Positions 34,369-43,392 are shown, numbered from the stretch's first letter. The stretch is DNA of 64,000 nt from JAWSVE01 sp033852115 (GCA_033852115.1 JAWSVE010000008.1:310001-374000); one strand, 5' to 3'. Program-made: numbers and translations. Notes: generated from the sequence alone by a model not told the origin.

Positions 34369-35526
34369 TTGAAGAATAAATCACTTTTAAAACCTATGCT
34401 GGCGGCAGCGCTATATTCATTAGGCGTTGCAGCGACACTTTGCCATGCCAGTATCAAAGACTTTAATGACGCCGTTAGTCAGGGCGATTTCAAACGGGCA
34501 GCCCAGCACACTGAGTCGATTTGGCGTGATCAGGACAAGTCCCAGCCCTCATCAGCAACGCTTGCTCGTGAATTTGCATTTGTAAATTATAAAGCCGGTG
34601 ATTTTGATACGGCGGATTATTTTATTGAGCAACTTGGCAAGCGCGTAGTGTTTGATAATCAACGTGAAGTGACGCGTGTTCTTGAGGAACTAATCAATTA
34701 TCGCCGTTCCAGTCGAGCGTCGTATCTCGATAGGTTGTCGGCTGCGTTAAAGCGCCGTTTAAATACAGATGGAATTGATAATATTTCGGTGATAGCCGCT
34801 GACCTGCTGTTTGTTGCTAACTGGAATCAAAAGCGCTGGGAGCATGTGCCGAAGGCCGCCGACTTGGCAAAAAAAATATACGCACGCGGTGGTGATATAT
34901 TTCAAGCAAGAAGACACCGCGCGGATATTTTTTCAATTGCGTCCCAGTACGTCGGAAAGCCGCGTCTTTATCAGTTCCAGGCCATGGACAGCATTCACAA
35001 TGCGATCGTGGCCGACATCAATACAGTGACGCCAGGCCCGTTGCGCGACGAATTGATTAGGCTTAAATTTCTAGCGCAAGCATGGTCTCACTCAATGTAC
35101 GCGTCATATCTCAGCTATAACCCCGGCGCAGGCAATTATATCGAGCGCAGCGAACGTCGACACATTGTTGAGCCTAGTGTCCCTCTCTTTGATTCGAAGC
35201 CACTTTCCAAGTCGAAACAAGTACCCAAGTCGAAACAAGTTCGCAAAGCAACCTCTGTGTGCGACACAGAGTTAGTAACGCGTAATCTTCGTTATCCACC
35301 GGTTGCCACCTTTAGTGGCTTAATGGGGGCGGTCATCGTTCGATTTGAGTTTGGTGCAGATGGCCGTGCGACCAGCAGTAAAATTCTTGCTGCAGTACCG
35401 GATCCCCTGTTTGCTGACAGTGTGCGAGAGGCCGTATCAAGTGCTTACTTGAAGCGAGTATCAGGCCGTTCAGCGTGTCAGCTTCCTGAAAGTTTAATTC
35501 AGACATTTTCGTTTGTTATTCAATAG
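34369..35526 (+). CDS. Exported protein with TonB C-terminal-like domain
   Basis: TTG 34369 is supported by AAGGAGG six bases upstream, the strongest Shine-Dalgarno in the region. The 385-residue product has a signal peptide (about 1-27, ending LCHA), a helical middle, a tandem KSKQVPKSKQV hinge from an 18-nt duplication near 35207-35242, and a C-terminal domain (about 300-385, VIVRFEFGADGRATSSKIL) resembling the energy-transducer TonB family. It lacks an obvious N-terminal anchor and proline-rich spacer, so it is probably a periplasmic relative rather than a true TonB. It stands alone between divergent operons. Confidence 0.65.
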   Translation: MKNKSLLKPMLAAALYSLGVAATLCHASIKDFNDAVSQGDFKRAAQHTESIWRDQDKSQPSSATLAREFAFVNYKAGDFDTADYFIEQLGKRVVFDNQREVTRVLEELINYRRSSRASYLDRLSAALKRRLNTDGIDNISVIAADLLFVANWNQKRWEHVPKAADLAKKIYARGGDIFQARRHRADIFSIASQYVGKPRLYQFQAMDSIHNAIVADINTVTPGPLRDELIRLKFLAQAWSHSMYASYLSYNPGAGNYIERSERRHIVEPSVPLFDSKPLSKSKQVPKSKQVRKATSVCDTELVTRNLRYPPVATFSGLMGAVIVRFEFGADGRATSSKILAAVPDPLFADSVREAVSSAYLKRVSGRSACQLPESLIQTFSFVIQ

Positions 35527-35540
35527 CTTGCCACTGCTTT

Positions 35541-35576
35541 GATGACCATTTAAGCGGGGTTTTCCCGATGGTCATC
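35541..35576. terminator. Strong hairpin after the TonB-like gene
   Basis: GATGACCAT and ATGGTCATC are perfect 9-bp arms, with inner CGGG/CCCG extending the stem. It lies 14 bp after the stop. No T-run follows, so it may terminate weakly, protect the mRNA end or bind a regulator. Confidence 0.5.
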
Positions 35577-35637
35577 AAACTTTCATGATTCGAGCATAGG
35601 CTACAACGCTTTCTCATTCTCTTCATTGGTATTTGAA

Positions 35638-37314
35638 ATGCGATATTTAGCGTTATGCTCGGCAGTTTTGCCGTCCCTCTTTTCTCTGTCGGTTGTGGCT
35701 GAGTCCCCGAGTGCTGCGCCACCAACCTCAGAGCCATTTCAGCAACTACTACAACTCTTACAATCGACCAATGATGTCAACCCGTCGTTGCCAGATGTGC
35801 ACCCTGTTCATACGGTAACAAACAGCGAGGCGATTATTCCGCCACAGTGTTATACCCAAACGGCGGGTGAATTTAACCCTTGCTATGTGTGTCATCAGGA
35901 TGAGAAGCCTGGCAACGAAAACACCATGAATGATGGTGCATTGCAAATCGCCTATAGCTTTAGTGATGTGGGTATGACCAATCACTGGAAAAATTTGTTC
36001 GAAGACCGTAGTGAAGCGGTTGCGAAAATTACAGATCAAGCTATCGACGATTGGGTAAGGCAAGATAACTATTCATCACTCGCCCCTCGTTTGCGAAAAG
36101 CGGGATTTGATGGATGGATACCTGATTTATCCAATCTACACCTGGGTGCTGAAGCATTCGATGACCAAGGTTTCGCGAAAGATGGCAGTCACTGGGTGGC
36201 ATTCAACTACAAACCCTTGCCCAGTACCTTTTGGCCGACCAACGGATCAACGGATGATGTGATGATTCGGTTGCCCGCAAAATTCCGTAATATACGCGGA
36301 AGTTACAGCAAGGATGTGTATCTTGCTAACCTCGCTATATTAGAAGCAAGTGTAAAAAACCTCTCGAGCATAGTGGTGCCTAGCATTGATGAAAAGTCGA
36401 TTGAGGTTGACCTCAATGGTGATGGTACGCTGTCGAATATAGAACATATAACGAAGGTTGATCGTTTTGTGGGAGATGCAACCAAGGAGTTTCGGGATAG
36501 CTATCTTTATCCAGAAGGCACGGAGTTTTTACACACTGTGCGTTATGTTGGTATTGCTGAAAATGGCGATATAAAACCCTCTACAAGAATGAAAGAAGTG
36601 CGTTATATGCGTAAATCCATCGCATATCGAAAATCAATCTACAGTCGTCACTATCAGCTAGAAGGGTATGCCAAAGAAATCGGCCAGTTACCACAATATG
36701 TTTATCTTGGTGATAAAGGTTTGGATAACGGATACGGATGGGCACTACAAGGATTTATTGAAAATAAACACGGTGAGCTAAGAACGCTAACCTACGAAGA
36801 AAATTTATTTTGCATGGGCTGCCACAGTTCAATCGGTGCGACTATCGATAAAACATTTAGTTTGCCGAGAAAGGTTGATGGAGTGGCGGGGTGGGGTTAT
36901 ATAAACCTAAAAGGTATGGCTGATGCACCCAACCGTGGAGAGACTTTGGGCGAGATTGCCACTTACCTGCAACGTGTCGGAGGGGGAGGTGAATTTCGCA
37001 GTAACGACGAGATGTACGCTCGCTGGTTTAACAGTGATGGCAGCGTTAAACTCGATAAAATTGCTAAAAGCGATGTGTATACATTGATTGCTCCTTCCCA
37101 TGAGCGAGCGCGAGAACTGAATAAAGCTTACCGCGTCATCGTCGATGACCAAGACTTTATTTTTGGGCGGGACGCAACCGTGACGCCACCCAAAAATGTC
37201 TATGAATTCATTGACAATAAAACGGCACCGACATTATCTGAAGATCTTTTTCATGCGTGGGATATTCGTCTTGATTGGAGTCATGATGACCGAAAAGAGT
37301 TGACCCTGCAGTAA
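35638..37314 (+). CDS. Exported di-heme cytochrome-like protein
   Basis: ATG 35638 begins a signal peptide (cleavage near VVAES); the upstream in-frame TTG adds only four residues. The 558-residue product has two c-type heme motifs: CYVCH at about residue 82 and CMGCH at about 392. The middle contains DLNGDGTLSNIEH, an EF-hand-like calcium loop. No further motif was recognised. Heme motifs and the signal place it in the periplasm as a redox protein; whether it is an enzyme is not evident. It precedes the PhoX-like gene, with about 370 bp between them. Confidence 0.6.
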   Translation: MRYLALCSAVLPSLFSLSVVAESPSAAPPTSEPFQQLLQLLQSTNDVNPSLPDVHPVHTVTNSEAIIPPQCYTQTAGEFNPCYVCHQDEKPGNENTMNDGALQIAYSFSDVGMTNHWKNLFEDRSEAVAKITDQAIDDWVRQDNYSSLAPRLRKAGFDGWIPDLSNLHLGAEAFDDQGFAKDGSHWVAFNYKPLPSTFWPTNGSTDDVMIRLPAKFRNIRGSYSKDVYLANLAILEASVKNLSSIVVPSIDEKSIEVDLNGDGTLSNIEHITKVDRFVGDATKEFRDSYLYPEGTEFLHTVRYVGIAENGDIKPSTRMKEVRYMRKSIAYRKSIYSRHYQLEGYAKEIGQLPQYVYLGDKGLDNGYGWALQGFIENKHGELRTLTYEENLFCMGCHSSIGATIDKTFSLPRKVDGVAGWGYINLKGMADAPNRGETLGEIATYLQRVGGGGEFRSNDEMYARWFNSDGSVKLDKIAKSDVYTLIAPSHERARELNKAYRVIVDDQDFIFGRDATVTPPKNVYEFIDNKTAPTLSEDLFHAWDIRLDWSHDDRKELTLQ

Positions 37315-37686
37315 ATAAGTCTGCGGGCGTCGTTACATCCACGTACTTTTATTTTTTAGGTAAGCCTAGTTCAACGTTGTTGCGCACGGCAAAGGTGCGC
37401 ATTCCCGATTCCTCCCAGTTGTATCGTAATCAATACTGCGATTTGTCTCGCAATTTCTTCCCTGTGAGTAAGACTGTTTATCCGTTGAGCAGTTTGTCAC
37501 GAATATTCCATCTAATTGTCATTTTTCGTTCACCCAACGTTCACAGGTTGACGTCAGTATTTTTAAGTCGGCGCTTATTGCCGTTCAGCACTATCTATTC
37601 AAGCATCTAAATAAAGATAGTTTTCAAATTTATGAGACCAAGCGCTAATCACGAAAAAACAAGTGGTTAGCATGACGGGAGGAAAA
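37315..37686. other. 372-bp regulatory interval before the PhoX-like gene
   Basis: No gene is supported here; a 77-codon plus-strand frame has no features. The interval contains the candidate Pho box at 37516-37544 and, at 37677-37682, GGGAGG placed four bases before the PhoX-like ATG. Confidence 0.5.
37516..37544 (+). promoter_or_regulatory. Candidate PhoB box
   Basis: Three 7-bp direct repeats, TTGTCAT, CGTTCAC and CGTTCAC, are separated by exactly 4 bp (period 11), the spacing of PhoB half-sites. The first matches the CTGTCAT consensus at six of seven positions, the others at five. A weak -10 (TATTTT, 37558-37563) follows at about the right distance. The downstream gene is a PhoX-like protein. 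Confidence 0.5.
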
Positions 37687-39408
37687 ATGTTTAAGTCACC
37701 GCTAAAAGTAGGCGCGAGCGTACTAGCCATTGCTGTCGCACAGCTTTCGCACGCCGGCACGGCACCATATTTTAATCCGCTGACACAGTCTTCAGCTGTT
37801 GCATCACCCAACCATATCAACGAATTAAACTCGCCTTGGCAGGTGCCAGCTGGTTTAAGTCAAAACAATTTGATGAGCATGCAAGAAGTTGAAGCCGACG
37901 TCACGCAATCTATTCAGCGTGTGAATGCTGGGCGCAATTCTTCAATGTTCGACATGATTGCCTACGATCCGTCTGGCCGTTACTTGTTTATCCCTCATGA
38001 AACGCCATTCGGAGCGGGTCTTTCACGTTACGATATCGAGCAGGACGTAAACGCATTAATTTTTGCCGGGGATCAAGGCGCTAGCCTCACGAATGAGTGT
38101 GACGCTGACCCCGAAGAGCCGCGCGATCCAACGACCGCATGTCCAGCATGGGACTATGATTTTGCTGCATTTGATCCTGCTCGCTACACGCCTAATGATA
38201 CGGTGATTGTGGCTGAAGAGTGGTCTGGTCTTGGTCGGGTTGTGGAAATTCTCGATCCTATGGCTACACCGGCAGATCCGACTGCCACAGCGTTAACCGA
38301 GGGCAATGACTACCGTATCTTAGATTCGATTGCGAAGGTTTCACACGAAGGCATCAACTTTTCAGAAAAATACGCTAACAAAGTTATCTATTTTATCGAT
38401 GAATGGAATTCAGGATCTATCTACGCGCTAGTACTAAAAGAAGAAGGTAACTATGCATTGGGTGGGCAAACATTCGTGTTGTCTGTCGATGCATTTGAAG
38501 CGACTGGTGGAGACGCTTCTGCGTATTGGAATGAACAAGGTGAAAACGTGGAGCGTTTTGGTCCAGCAACTTGGGTTCCTTTGACTGACGAAGACGGCAA
38601 CGCGCTTCCTGGCGTTACCAACCCATTCCGAAATGGACCAACCAATGACCCTCGCTCGAACGATGACACTCGTGGTGGACGTGTCGCAGCTGACGATGTG
38701 GGTGCAACACCTTACGGTCGCCCTGAAGATATGGAAATCGGCACGTTACCAAATGGTAATGAAGTGCTTTATATCACAACCACTTCTGAAGCCGCTGTGA
38801 TCTCAGTTGAGATTTTACCGGGTATGAAAGCGATGGTTCGGCAGTTCGCTAGCGAAGCTAACACGCCTAAAAATCTCGGCTTTCCTGCGACAACCGGCAT
38901 CTTGAATTCACCTGACAACTTGGCGCAAGACGCTCTCGGCAACATCTATATCATTGAAGATGCGCCTAACAGTGGTTCGGTTGGTGGTGATATTTGGTTC
39001 GCACGGGATATGGATAACGACGGTGTGGCCGAGTCTCTGGATCATTTCATGAGTATTCAAGTTAACGGTTCGGAAGCAACAGGCATGATTTTCAATCCGG
39101 CCGAGCCAACCAAGTTTGTCGTGGCTGTGCAACATCCATCCAGTACTGATCTGGCGTCTATTCCTGACGGATTTGGTGATGCTGTATGGCAGTTCGACTT
39201 ATCCGACATCGTGCCACCAACATGTGATGAAGCTAATGACCGTTTTGGGCATATGTACAACTGGAAAAAACGCAGCTGGATCAAAACTTGCTCTCATGAC
39301 TACGATACTAATTTTGTAAAAATGCTAGAGCGTGCTGGATCTCCAAAAAGGTACGGAAAGAAAAAGTGGAAGCACAAAAAAGAGCACAAGCATAAGCATA
39401 AGCACTAA
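37687..39408 (+). CDS. Exported PhoX-like (DUF839) protein
   Basis: ATG 37687 is preferred over ATG 37672 because GGGAGG lies just upstream of it. The 573-residue product has a signal peptide ending near LSHA and a beta-propeller-like body with DPSGRYLFIPHETPFG, FDPARYTPNDTVIVAEEWSG and GRPEDMEIGTLPNG, as in PhoX/DUF839 proteins, which are iron-calcium alkaline phosphatases. I could not verify the full set of metal ligands. The last 20 residues are lysine and histidine rich, possibly metal-binding. A candidate Pho box precedes it and a terminator follows. Confidence 0.72.
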   Translation: MFKSPLKVGASVLAIAVAQLSHAGTAPYFNPLTQSSAVASPNHINELNSPWQVPAGLSQNNLMSMQEVEADVTQSIQRVNAGRNSSMFDMIAYDPSGRYLFIPHETPFGAGLSRYDIEQDVNALIFAGDQGASLTNECDADPEEPRDPTTACPAWDYDFAAFDPARYTPNDTVIVAEEWSGLGRVVEILDPMATPADPTATALTEGNDYRILDSIAKVSHEGINFSEKYANKVIYFIDEWNSGSIYALVLKEEGNYALGGQTFVLSVDAFEATGGDASAYWNEQGENVERFGPATWVPLTDEDGNALPGVTNPFRNGPTNDPRSNDDTRGGRVAADDVGATPYGRPEDMEIGTLPNGNEVLYITTTSEAAVISVEILPGMKAMVRQFASEANTPKNLGFPATTGILNSPDNLAQDALGNIYIIEDAPNSGSVGGDIWFARDMDNDGVAESLDHFMSIQVNGSEATGMIFNPAEPTKFVVAVQHPSSTDLASIPDGFGDAVWQFDLSDIVPPTCDEANDRFGHMYNWKKRSWIKTCSHDYDTNFVKMLERAGSPKRYGKKKWKHKKEHKHKHKH

Positions 39409-39488
39409 AGTTTATAAAAATAGATATTCGATAAAAACTAGGTCAAGGGATTGGCCAACTTAGAACTCTCACATTGAAGTGATCGACA

Positions 39489-39516
39489 AGCCTCGCTTTT
39501 AGCGGGGCTGTTTTTT
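39489..39516 (+). terminator. Rho-independent terminator after the PhoX-like gene
   Basis: Arms AGCCTCGC and GCGGGGCT (one T-G wobble) with a TTTTA loop are followed by G and six T. A clear intrinsic terminator on the plus strand about 80 bp after the stop. Confidence 0.85.
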
Positions 39517-39664
39517 ATAAGAGAATTCTTATAGGGAAGTTTTTATGCCCAATTATTCATGCGGACGTGGGCGTTTTAATCGTTCAGATTGAGAGCGGAT
39601 TTTATCTGTAATTTAGATGATGAACATGAGTTTTTCGTAATGCTAAAACCATAGGAGACCTATT

Positions 39665-41914
39665 TTGAAATCGAATTCGAAAAAATCAGTGGTGATCGTG
39701 ATGCTAGCCAGTACCATCGCGCTGTTGCCGGCTGTAGCATGCTCTTCCCACCAAAGTCACAAGCACACTAAAAGCCAAGAATATTTTACACGTGTTGCGA
39801 CGTTTCCTGTCTATGAAAACTTAAGTATGTCTCAAGGTGATCAACTTGACGATGAAACGTCAGCTGAAATTAGTGCGGCGAGTCAAGATGGTATGGTTGT
39901 GTATTATAGCAACAGTCCAAAAGAGCGCGTAGGTATGGTGGATATTTCGGACATCTCAAGTCCAGAGCCTGCGGGCTTTATTCAGCTTGATGGCGAGCCT
40001 ACCTCTGTCGCGGTGAACGGCAAATTTTTATTAGTGGCTGTGAATACATCGCCTAGTTTTACGGAACCCAGTGGAAAACTGTCTGTTTATTCTATCGAAG
40101 ACCCTAAGGCTCCAGTGTGGGTGAAAGACTTTGATGTAGAGGGCCAACCTGATGCAATTGCTGTTAGCCCGGATGGACGCTATGCCGCTATTGCTATAGA
40201 AAATGAACGTGATGAAGATCTGAATGATGGTGTGCTTCCCCAATTTCCAGCAGGACACCTTATATCGCTGAAAATGAAAGGCGATGTTCATCGCTGGAAA
40301 CGGCAAAAGATAGCGTTAACTGGATACGCCGACATAGCGCCTGCTGACCCGGAACCCGAATACGTCACAATTAATCGGTCAAATATCGCTGCTGTTTCGC
40401 TACAAGAAAATAATCATATCGTATTGGTGAATTTGCGTAAGGGAAAGGTAATAAAAGATTTTAGCGCGGGTGCGCCGGATCTTTTTGATATAGATGCCAT
40501 TGAAGATGATGTAATCAACCCCGTGGATATGATTGCTGACCGACGACGTGAACCCGATGCCATTGCTTGGGTAGGCAATCATTGGATTGCATCAGCGAAT
40601 GAAGGTGATTACGAAGACGAAAATGGTGTCGAAGGTGGTAGCCGTGGCTTCACGCTATTTAAAAGAAATGGCAAGGTGAAGTACGAGTCCGGCGCTAGTT
40701 TTGAGCACCATGTACTGCGTGCAGGACATTACCCTGAAAATCGTTCAGAAAATAAGGGTATCGAACCCGAAGCCGTTCTTTTCGAAAAATTTGGACGCAA
40801 TCCATTTTTGTTTGTTGGTAGTGAACGAGGGAATATTGTCGGAGTGTATACGTTGCACCCTAAAAAAGCGCCACGCTTGCATCAGTTGTTACCGACGACT
40901 ATTGGCCCGGAGGGGGTTTTGGCAATACCAGAGCGAAATTTGCTGGTTGTTTCCAGTGAAGTTGATGATGCCAACGAAGGCTTTCGCTCAACAATTGGTC
41001 TCTACCAATTCGGTGCAAGCGAACCGAACTATCCACAGATTGTGTCGGATGCACAGCGGCTTATTCCGTGGGGGGCGTTGAGTGGTATGGTAGCAGATCG
41101 ACTAGATAACAAAACCGTGTATCTTGTACCCGACAGTTACTATAAGCAGTCGCGATTTTTTACCGCGGATGTCTCGCAAACTCCTGCTGTTATTAAAAGT
41201 GCGACCGTGCTTACAAAGGATGGTGAACCGGTGGACTATGACTTGGAAGGGATCGCACAGAGAGCGGATGGAAGCTTTTGGATGGTATCTGAAGGCAAAA
41301 AGGGCACTCGGCCCAATTTACTCATTCTGGTGAGTAAAGGTGGTGAGGTGCTTCAGGAAGTGTTGCTCCCAGAAAACGTTATTAGTAAACAAAAAAATAA
41401 CGGCTTTGAAGGTGTAGCGGTAGTCGGCTCGGATGCTAATGAATACGTTGTGGTTGCATTCCAGCGTGAGTGGAGCGATGACCCCGCTGGTTTTACTCGG
41501 ATTGGTTTCTACTCGCCGGCGACCGAACAATGGACGTTTGCTTATTATCCGCTTGACACTGCGCAGCCCGATACATGGATTGGTTTAAGTGAAATCTCCG
41601 CCATTGATGACCAGCGTTTTGTTGTCGTAGAGCGCGATAACCAGCAAGGACCCAGTGCACAAGTGAAGCGTTTGTACCAATTTTCCATAGCGGGCGTTGT
41701 GCCGGTTGCAGAGGGCCAGAGCTTTCCCATTTTATCAAAAACCCTGGTGAAGGATGTGTTGCCAGATTTGCAGAGCACTAATGGTTGGGTGGTTGATAAG
41801 CTGGAGGGAGTTGCTATTACCCCGTCAGGTAATGTATTTGTTTCCACTGACAATGATGGTGTTGATGATGCGGCGGGTGAAACTCGATTTATTAATCTGG
41901 GTAAGTTGTTTTAA
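39665..41914 (+). CDS. Phytase-like esterase lipoprotein
   Basis: TTG 39665 is supported by AGGAGA six bases upstream. The 749-residue product has a lipoprotein-like signal (LLPAVACSS, cysteine about residue 26) followed by histidine-rich SHQSHKHTK. The N-terminal half is a beta-propeller of the choice-of-anchor I type (EPTSVAVNGKFLLVAV, GQPDAIAVSPDGRYAA). The C-terminal half resembles the phytase-like esterase domain (DYDLEGIAQRADGSFWMVSEG, NGFEGVAVVG). It may hydrolyse phosphate esters on the cell surface, alongside the PhoX-like product. It ends before a bidirectional terminator. Confidence 0.72.
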   Translation: MKSNSKKSVVIVMLASTIALLPAVACSSHQSHKHTKSQEYFTRVATFPVYENLSMSQGDQLDDETSAEISAASQDGMVVYYSNSPKERVGMVDISDISSPEPAGFIQLDGEPTSVAVNGKFLLVAVNTSPSFTEPSGKLSVYSIEDPKAPVWVKDFDVEGQPDAIAVSPDGRYAAIAIENERDEDLNDGVLPQFPAGHLISLKMKGDVHRWKRQKIALTGYADIAPADPEPEYVTINRSNIAAVSLQENNHIVLVNLRKGKVIKDFSAGAPDLFDIDAIEDDVINPVDMIADRRREPDAIAWVGNHWIASANEGDYEDENGVEGGSRGFTLFKRNGKVKYESGASFEHHVLRAGHYPENRSENKGIEPEAVLFEKFGRNPFLFVGSERGNIVGVYTLHPKKAPRLHQLLPTTIGPEGVLAIPERNLLVVSSEVDDANEGFRSTIGLYQFGASEPNYPQIVSDAQRLIPWGALSGMVADRLDNKTVYLVPDSYYKQSRFFTADVSQTPAVIKSATVLTKDGEPVDYDLEGIAQRADGSFWMVSEGKKGTRPNLLILVSKGGEVLQEVLLPENVISKQKNNGFEGVAVVGSDANEYVVVAFQREWSDDPAGFTRIGFYSPATEQWTFAYYPLDTAQPDTWIGLSEISAIDDQRFVVVERDNQQGPSAQVKRLYQFSIAGVVPVAEGQSFPILSKTLVKDVLPDLQSTNGWVVDKLEGVAITPSGNVFVSTDNDGVDDAAGETRFINLGKLF

Positions 41915-41933
41915 AGTCTGCATTCAAACTAAA

Positions 41934-41965
41934 AAAGGAGCTGATTTTATCAGCTCCTTTTTGTT
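41934..41965. terminator. Bidirectional terminator between phytase-like gene and ectR
   Basis: Perfect arms AAAGGAGCTGA and TCAGCTCCTTT surround a TTTTA loop, with an A-run before and a T-run after. It serves the plus-strand gene ending at 41914 and the minus-strand regulator ending at 41990. Confidence 0.88.
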
Positions 41966-41989
41966 GTCTAATTAATTCTTATTGTCTAA

Positions 41990-42580
41990 TTACTTCGACG
42001 ACTCAATGTACGCTTCTGGCTTTTCGAGATGTGAGTGTCTATCTAGGGTGCCGACATCCAGTACGGGGGAGGCATCAATGTGCTGTGCGTCCATCATGTG
42101 GGCCACGCGTTGTAGAGATGAAATGATCATCGCCTGTTCCCACTCTTGTAAATCATTAAATTGCCGTGCGAACTGATCTTGTAACGGCATTGGCGCTGTT
42201 TTGAGTATCTCGTACCCCTCGTCGGTTAATGACGCGTATACCTTACGTTTGTCAGATTGCGCTCGCTCTCGCCGAACAAATTCACGTTTTTCCAGCCGGT
42301 CCAATATCGTCGTCACTGTCGCTTGGCTCAAGCTCACGGCGCTCGCAAGTTCGCCAATGGTGACTTCTTGCTTCTCTCTAATTACCTGCAAAATCAAAAT
42401 TTGCGGAGCTGTTAGCCCCGTGGTTTTGGCTAGGTGTTTTGAATGGAGGTCGGTAGCGCGAATAACTCGTCGCAGAGCTATAAGAACTTCTTCGATGCGG
42501 TCCAACTGTATTTCCTCGGGCTCTAAGGGCAGCTGATTATTATAAGCGCTAATACTGATTCTTCCGAGTTGCTTTGACAT
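41990..42580 (-). CDS. ectR: MarR-family regulator of ectoine synthesis, EctR
   Basis: The 196-residue protein has a MarR winged helix-turn-helix: LTAPQILILQVI, TIGELASAVSLSQATVTTILDRLEKREFVRRE (recognition helix region) and DKRKVYASLTDEG wing. It is divergent from ectA with a 299-bp interval, the usual arrangement of EctR1, a repressor of ect genes in halotolerant methylotrophs and marine bacteria. The interval carries an exact match to the remembered EctR1 operator. Confidence 0.87.
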   Translation of the reverse strand: MSKQLGRISISAYNNQLPLEPEEIQLDRIEEVLIALRRVIRATDLHSKHLAKTTGLTAPQILILQVIREKQEVTIGELASAVSLSQATVTTILDRLEKREFVRRERAQSDKRKVYASLTDEGYEILKTAPMPLQDQFARQFNDLQEWEQAMIISSLQRVAHMMDAQHIDASPVLDVGTLDRHSHLEKPEAYIESSK

Positions 42581-42722
42581 CTAAATAAGTACTTTTTAGT
42601 GGGTTGCTGTGAGGCCTTTAGGCTACCAATTGTATGAAAATCATCCGGTTTTTGGGTTTAAAGGACTCTTTAGAGCACTAAACCTTCGTATTTCGATGAA
42701 TACTACGCCATTTAAAGCGAAC

Positions 42723-42753
42723 TGGACAGATTATTTATTTAGTGTACTATATA
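42723..42753 (+). promoter_or_regulatory. ectA promoter with EctR operator
   Basis: TATTTAGT-GT-ACTATATA (42736-42753) matches the pseudopalindromic EctR1 site I recall from Methylomicrobium alcaliphilum. A -35-like TGGACA (42723-42728) and -10-like TACTAT (42745-42750) with 16-bp spacing overlap it, so binding would block transcription toward ectA. The following ACTATATATATAGT is also a perfect palindrome. Confidence 0.7.
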
Positions 42754-42810
42754 TATAGTTTTCCTATCCACCCGGATTTATGCCGATATTAGCGTGGATA
42801 GTGATCAATT

Positions 42811-42832
42811 AATGGCCGGATCGGCCATTTTT
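42811..42832 (+). terminator. Terminator-like hairpin in the ectA leader
   Basis: AATGGCCG and CGGCCATT form a perfect 8-bp stem with a 3-nt loop, followed by a T-run (T28-T32). It lies between the EctR operator and the ectA start, where an attenuator or a block to read-through from upstream would sit. Confidence 0.6.
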
Positions 42833-42879
42833 AGTATAAAAATCAAATTGAACTGTAAATATTAGTTGTATATCTAAAT

Positions 42880-43392
42880 ATGGATAATGAATTGTTGGCT
42901 GAGCAGGTAATAACGCTCAGAGCTCCTACTGCACTGGATGGCGCACACGTCCACAGGTTAGTTAGCCGTTGCCCCCCGCTTGATCCCAACTCTGTGTATT
43001 GCAATTTGTTGCAGTGCAGCCATTTTGCTAGCACCTCGGTCGCGGCAGTTTTGGATGGCGAGTTAGTCGGGTTCGTGAGCGGTTATGTGATACCGGAAAA
43101 GCCCCATGTGCTATTTGTGTGGCAAGTGGCGGTTGGTGAGGCCGCGCGCGGACGAGGCCTGGCAACCAAGATGGTGTCGTCGATTCTGGCTCGTGACACA
43201 CTGAAGTCGGTCACACATATCGAAACCACTATCACCGAAGATAATCAGGCTTCCTGGAATTTATTCCGGGGTTTGGCCAAGGCTCATAGCGCAGAACTGA
43301 GCTCTGAGGTGTTCTTCTCTAAAGAAGAGCATTTTTTAGGGGAGCACGACTCGGAGCATCTTGTGTCGATAGGCCCTCTAGCGCGGACCTGA
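42880..43392 (+). CDS. ectA: L-2,4-diaminobutyrate N-acetyltransferase EctA
   Basis: This 170-residue GNAT acetyltransferase has the acetyl-CoA loop in VAVGEAARGRGLATKMV and the EctA pattern VHRLVSRCPPLDPNSVYCN at the N-terminus. It converts diaminobutyrate to N-gamma-acetyl-diaminobutyrate, the second step of ectoine synthesis. No Shine-Dalgarno precedes ATG 42880 (upstream bases are TATCTAAAT), so translation may be leaderless or unusual; a TTGAAC / TATCTA pair (42848 / 42871, 17-bp spacing) ends only a few bases before the ATG. It is the first gene of the ect operon. Confidence 0.96.
   Translation: MDNELLAEQVITLRAPTALDGAHVHRLVSRCPPLDPNSVYCNLLQCSHFASTSVAAVLDGELVGFVSGYVIPEKPHVLFVWQVAVGEAARGRGLATKMVSSILARDTLKSVTHIETTITEDNQASWNLFRGLAKAHSAELSSEVFFSKEEHFLGEHDSEHLVSIGPLART

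Noticed and set aside
35569..35586. Pho box before the di-heme gene
   Set aside because: Its first half lies in a perfect hairpin arm that explains the sequence equally well; kept only as an ambiguous observation.
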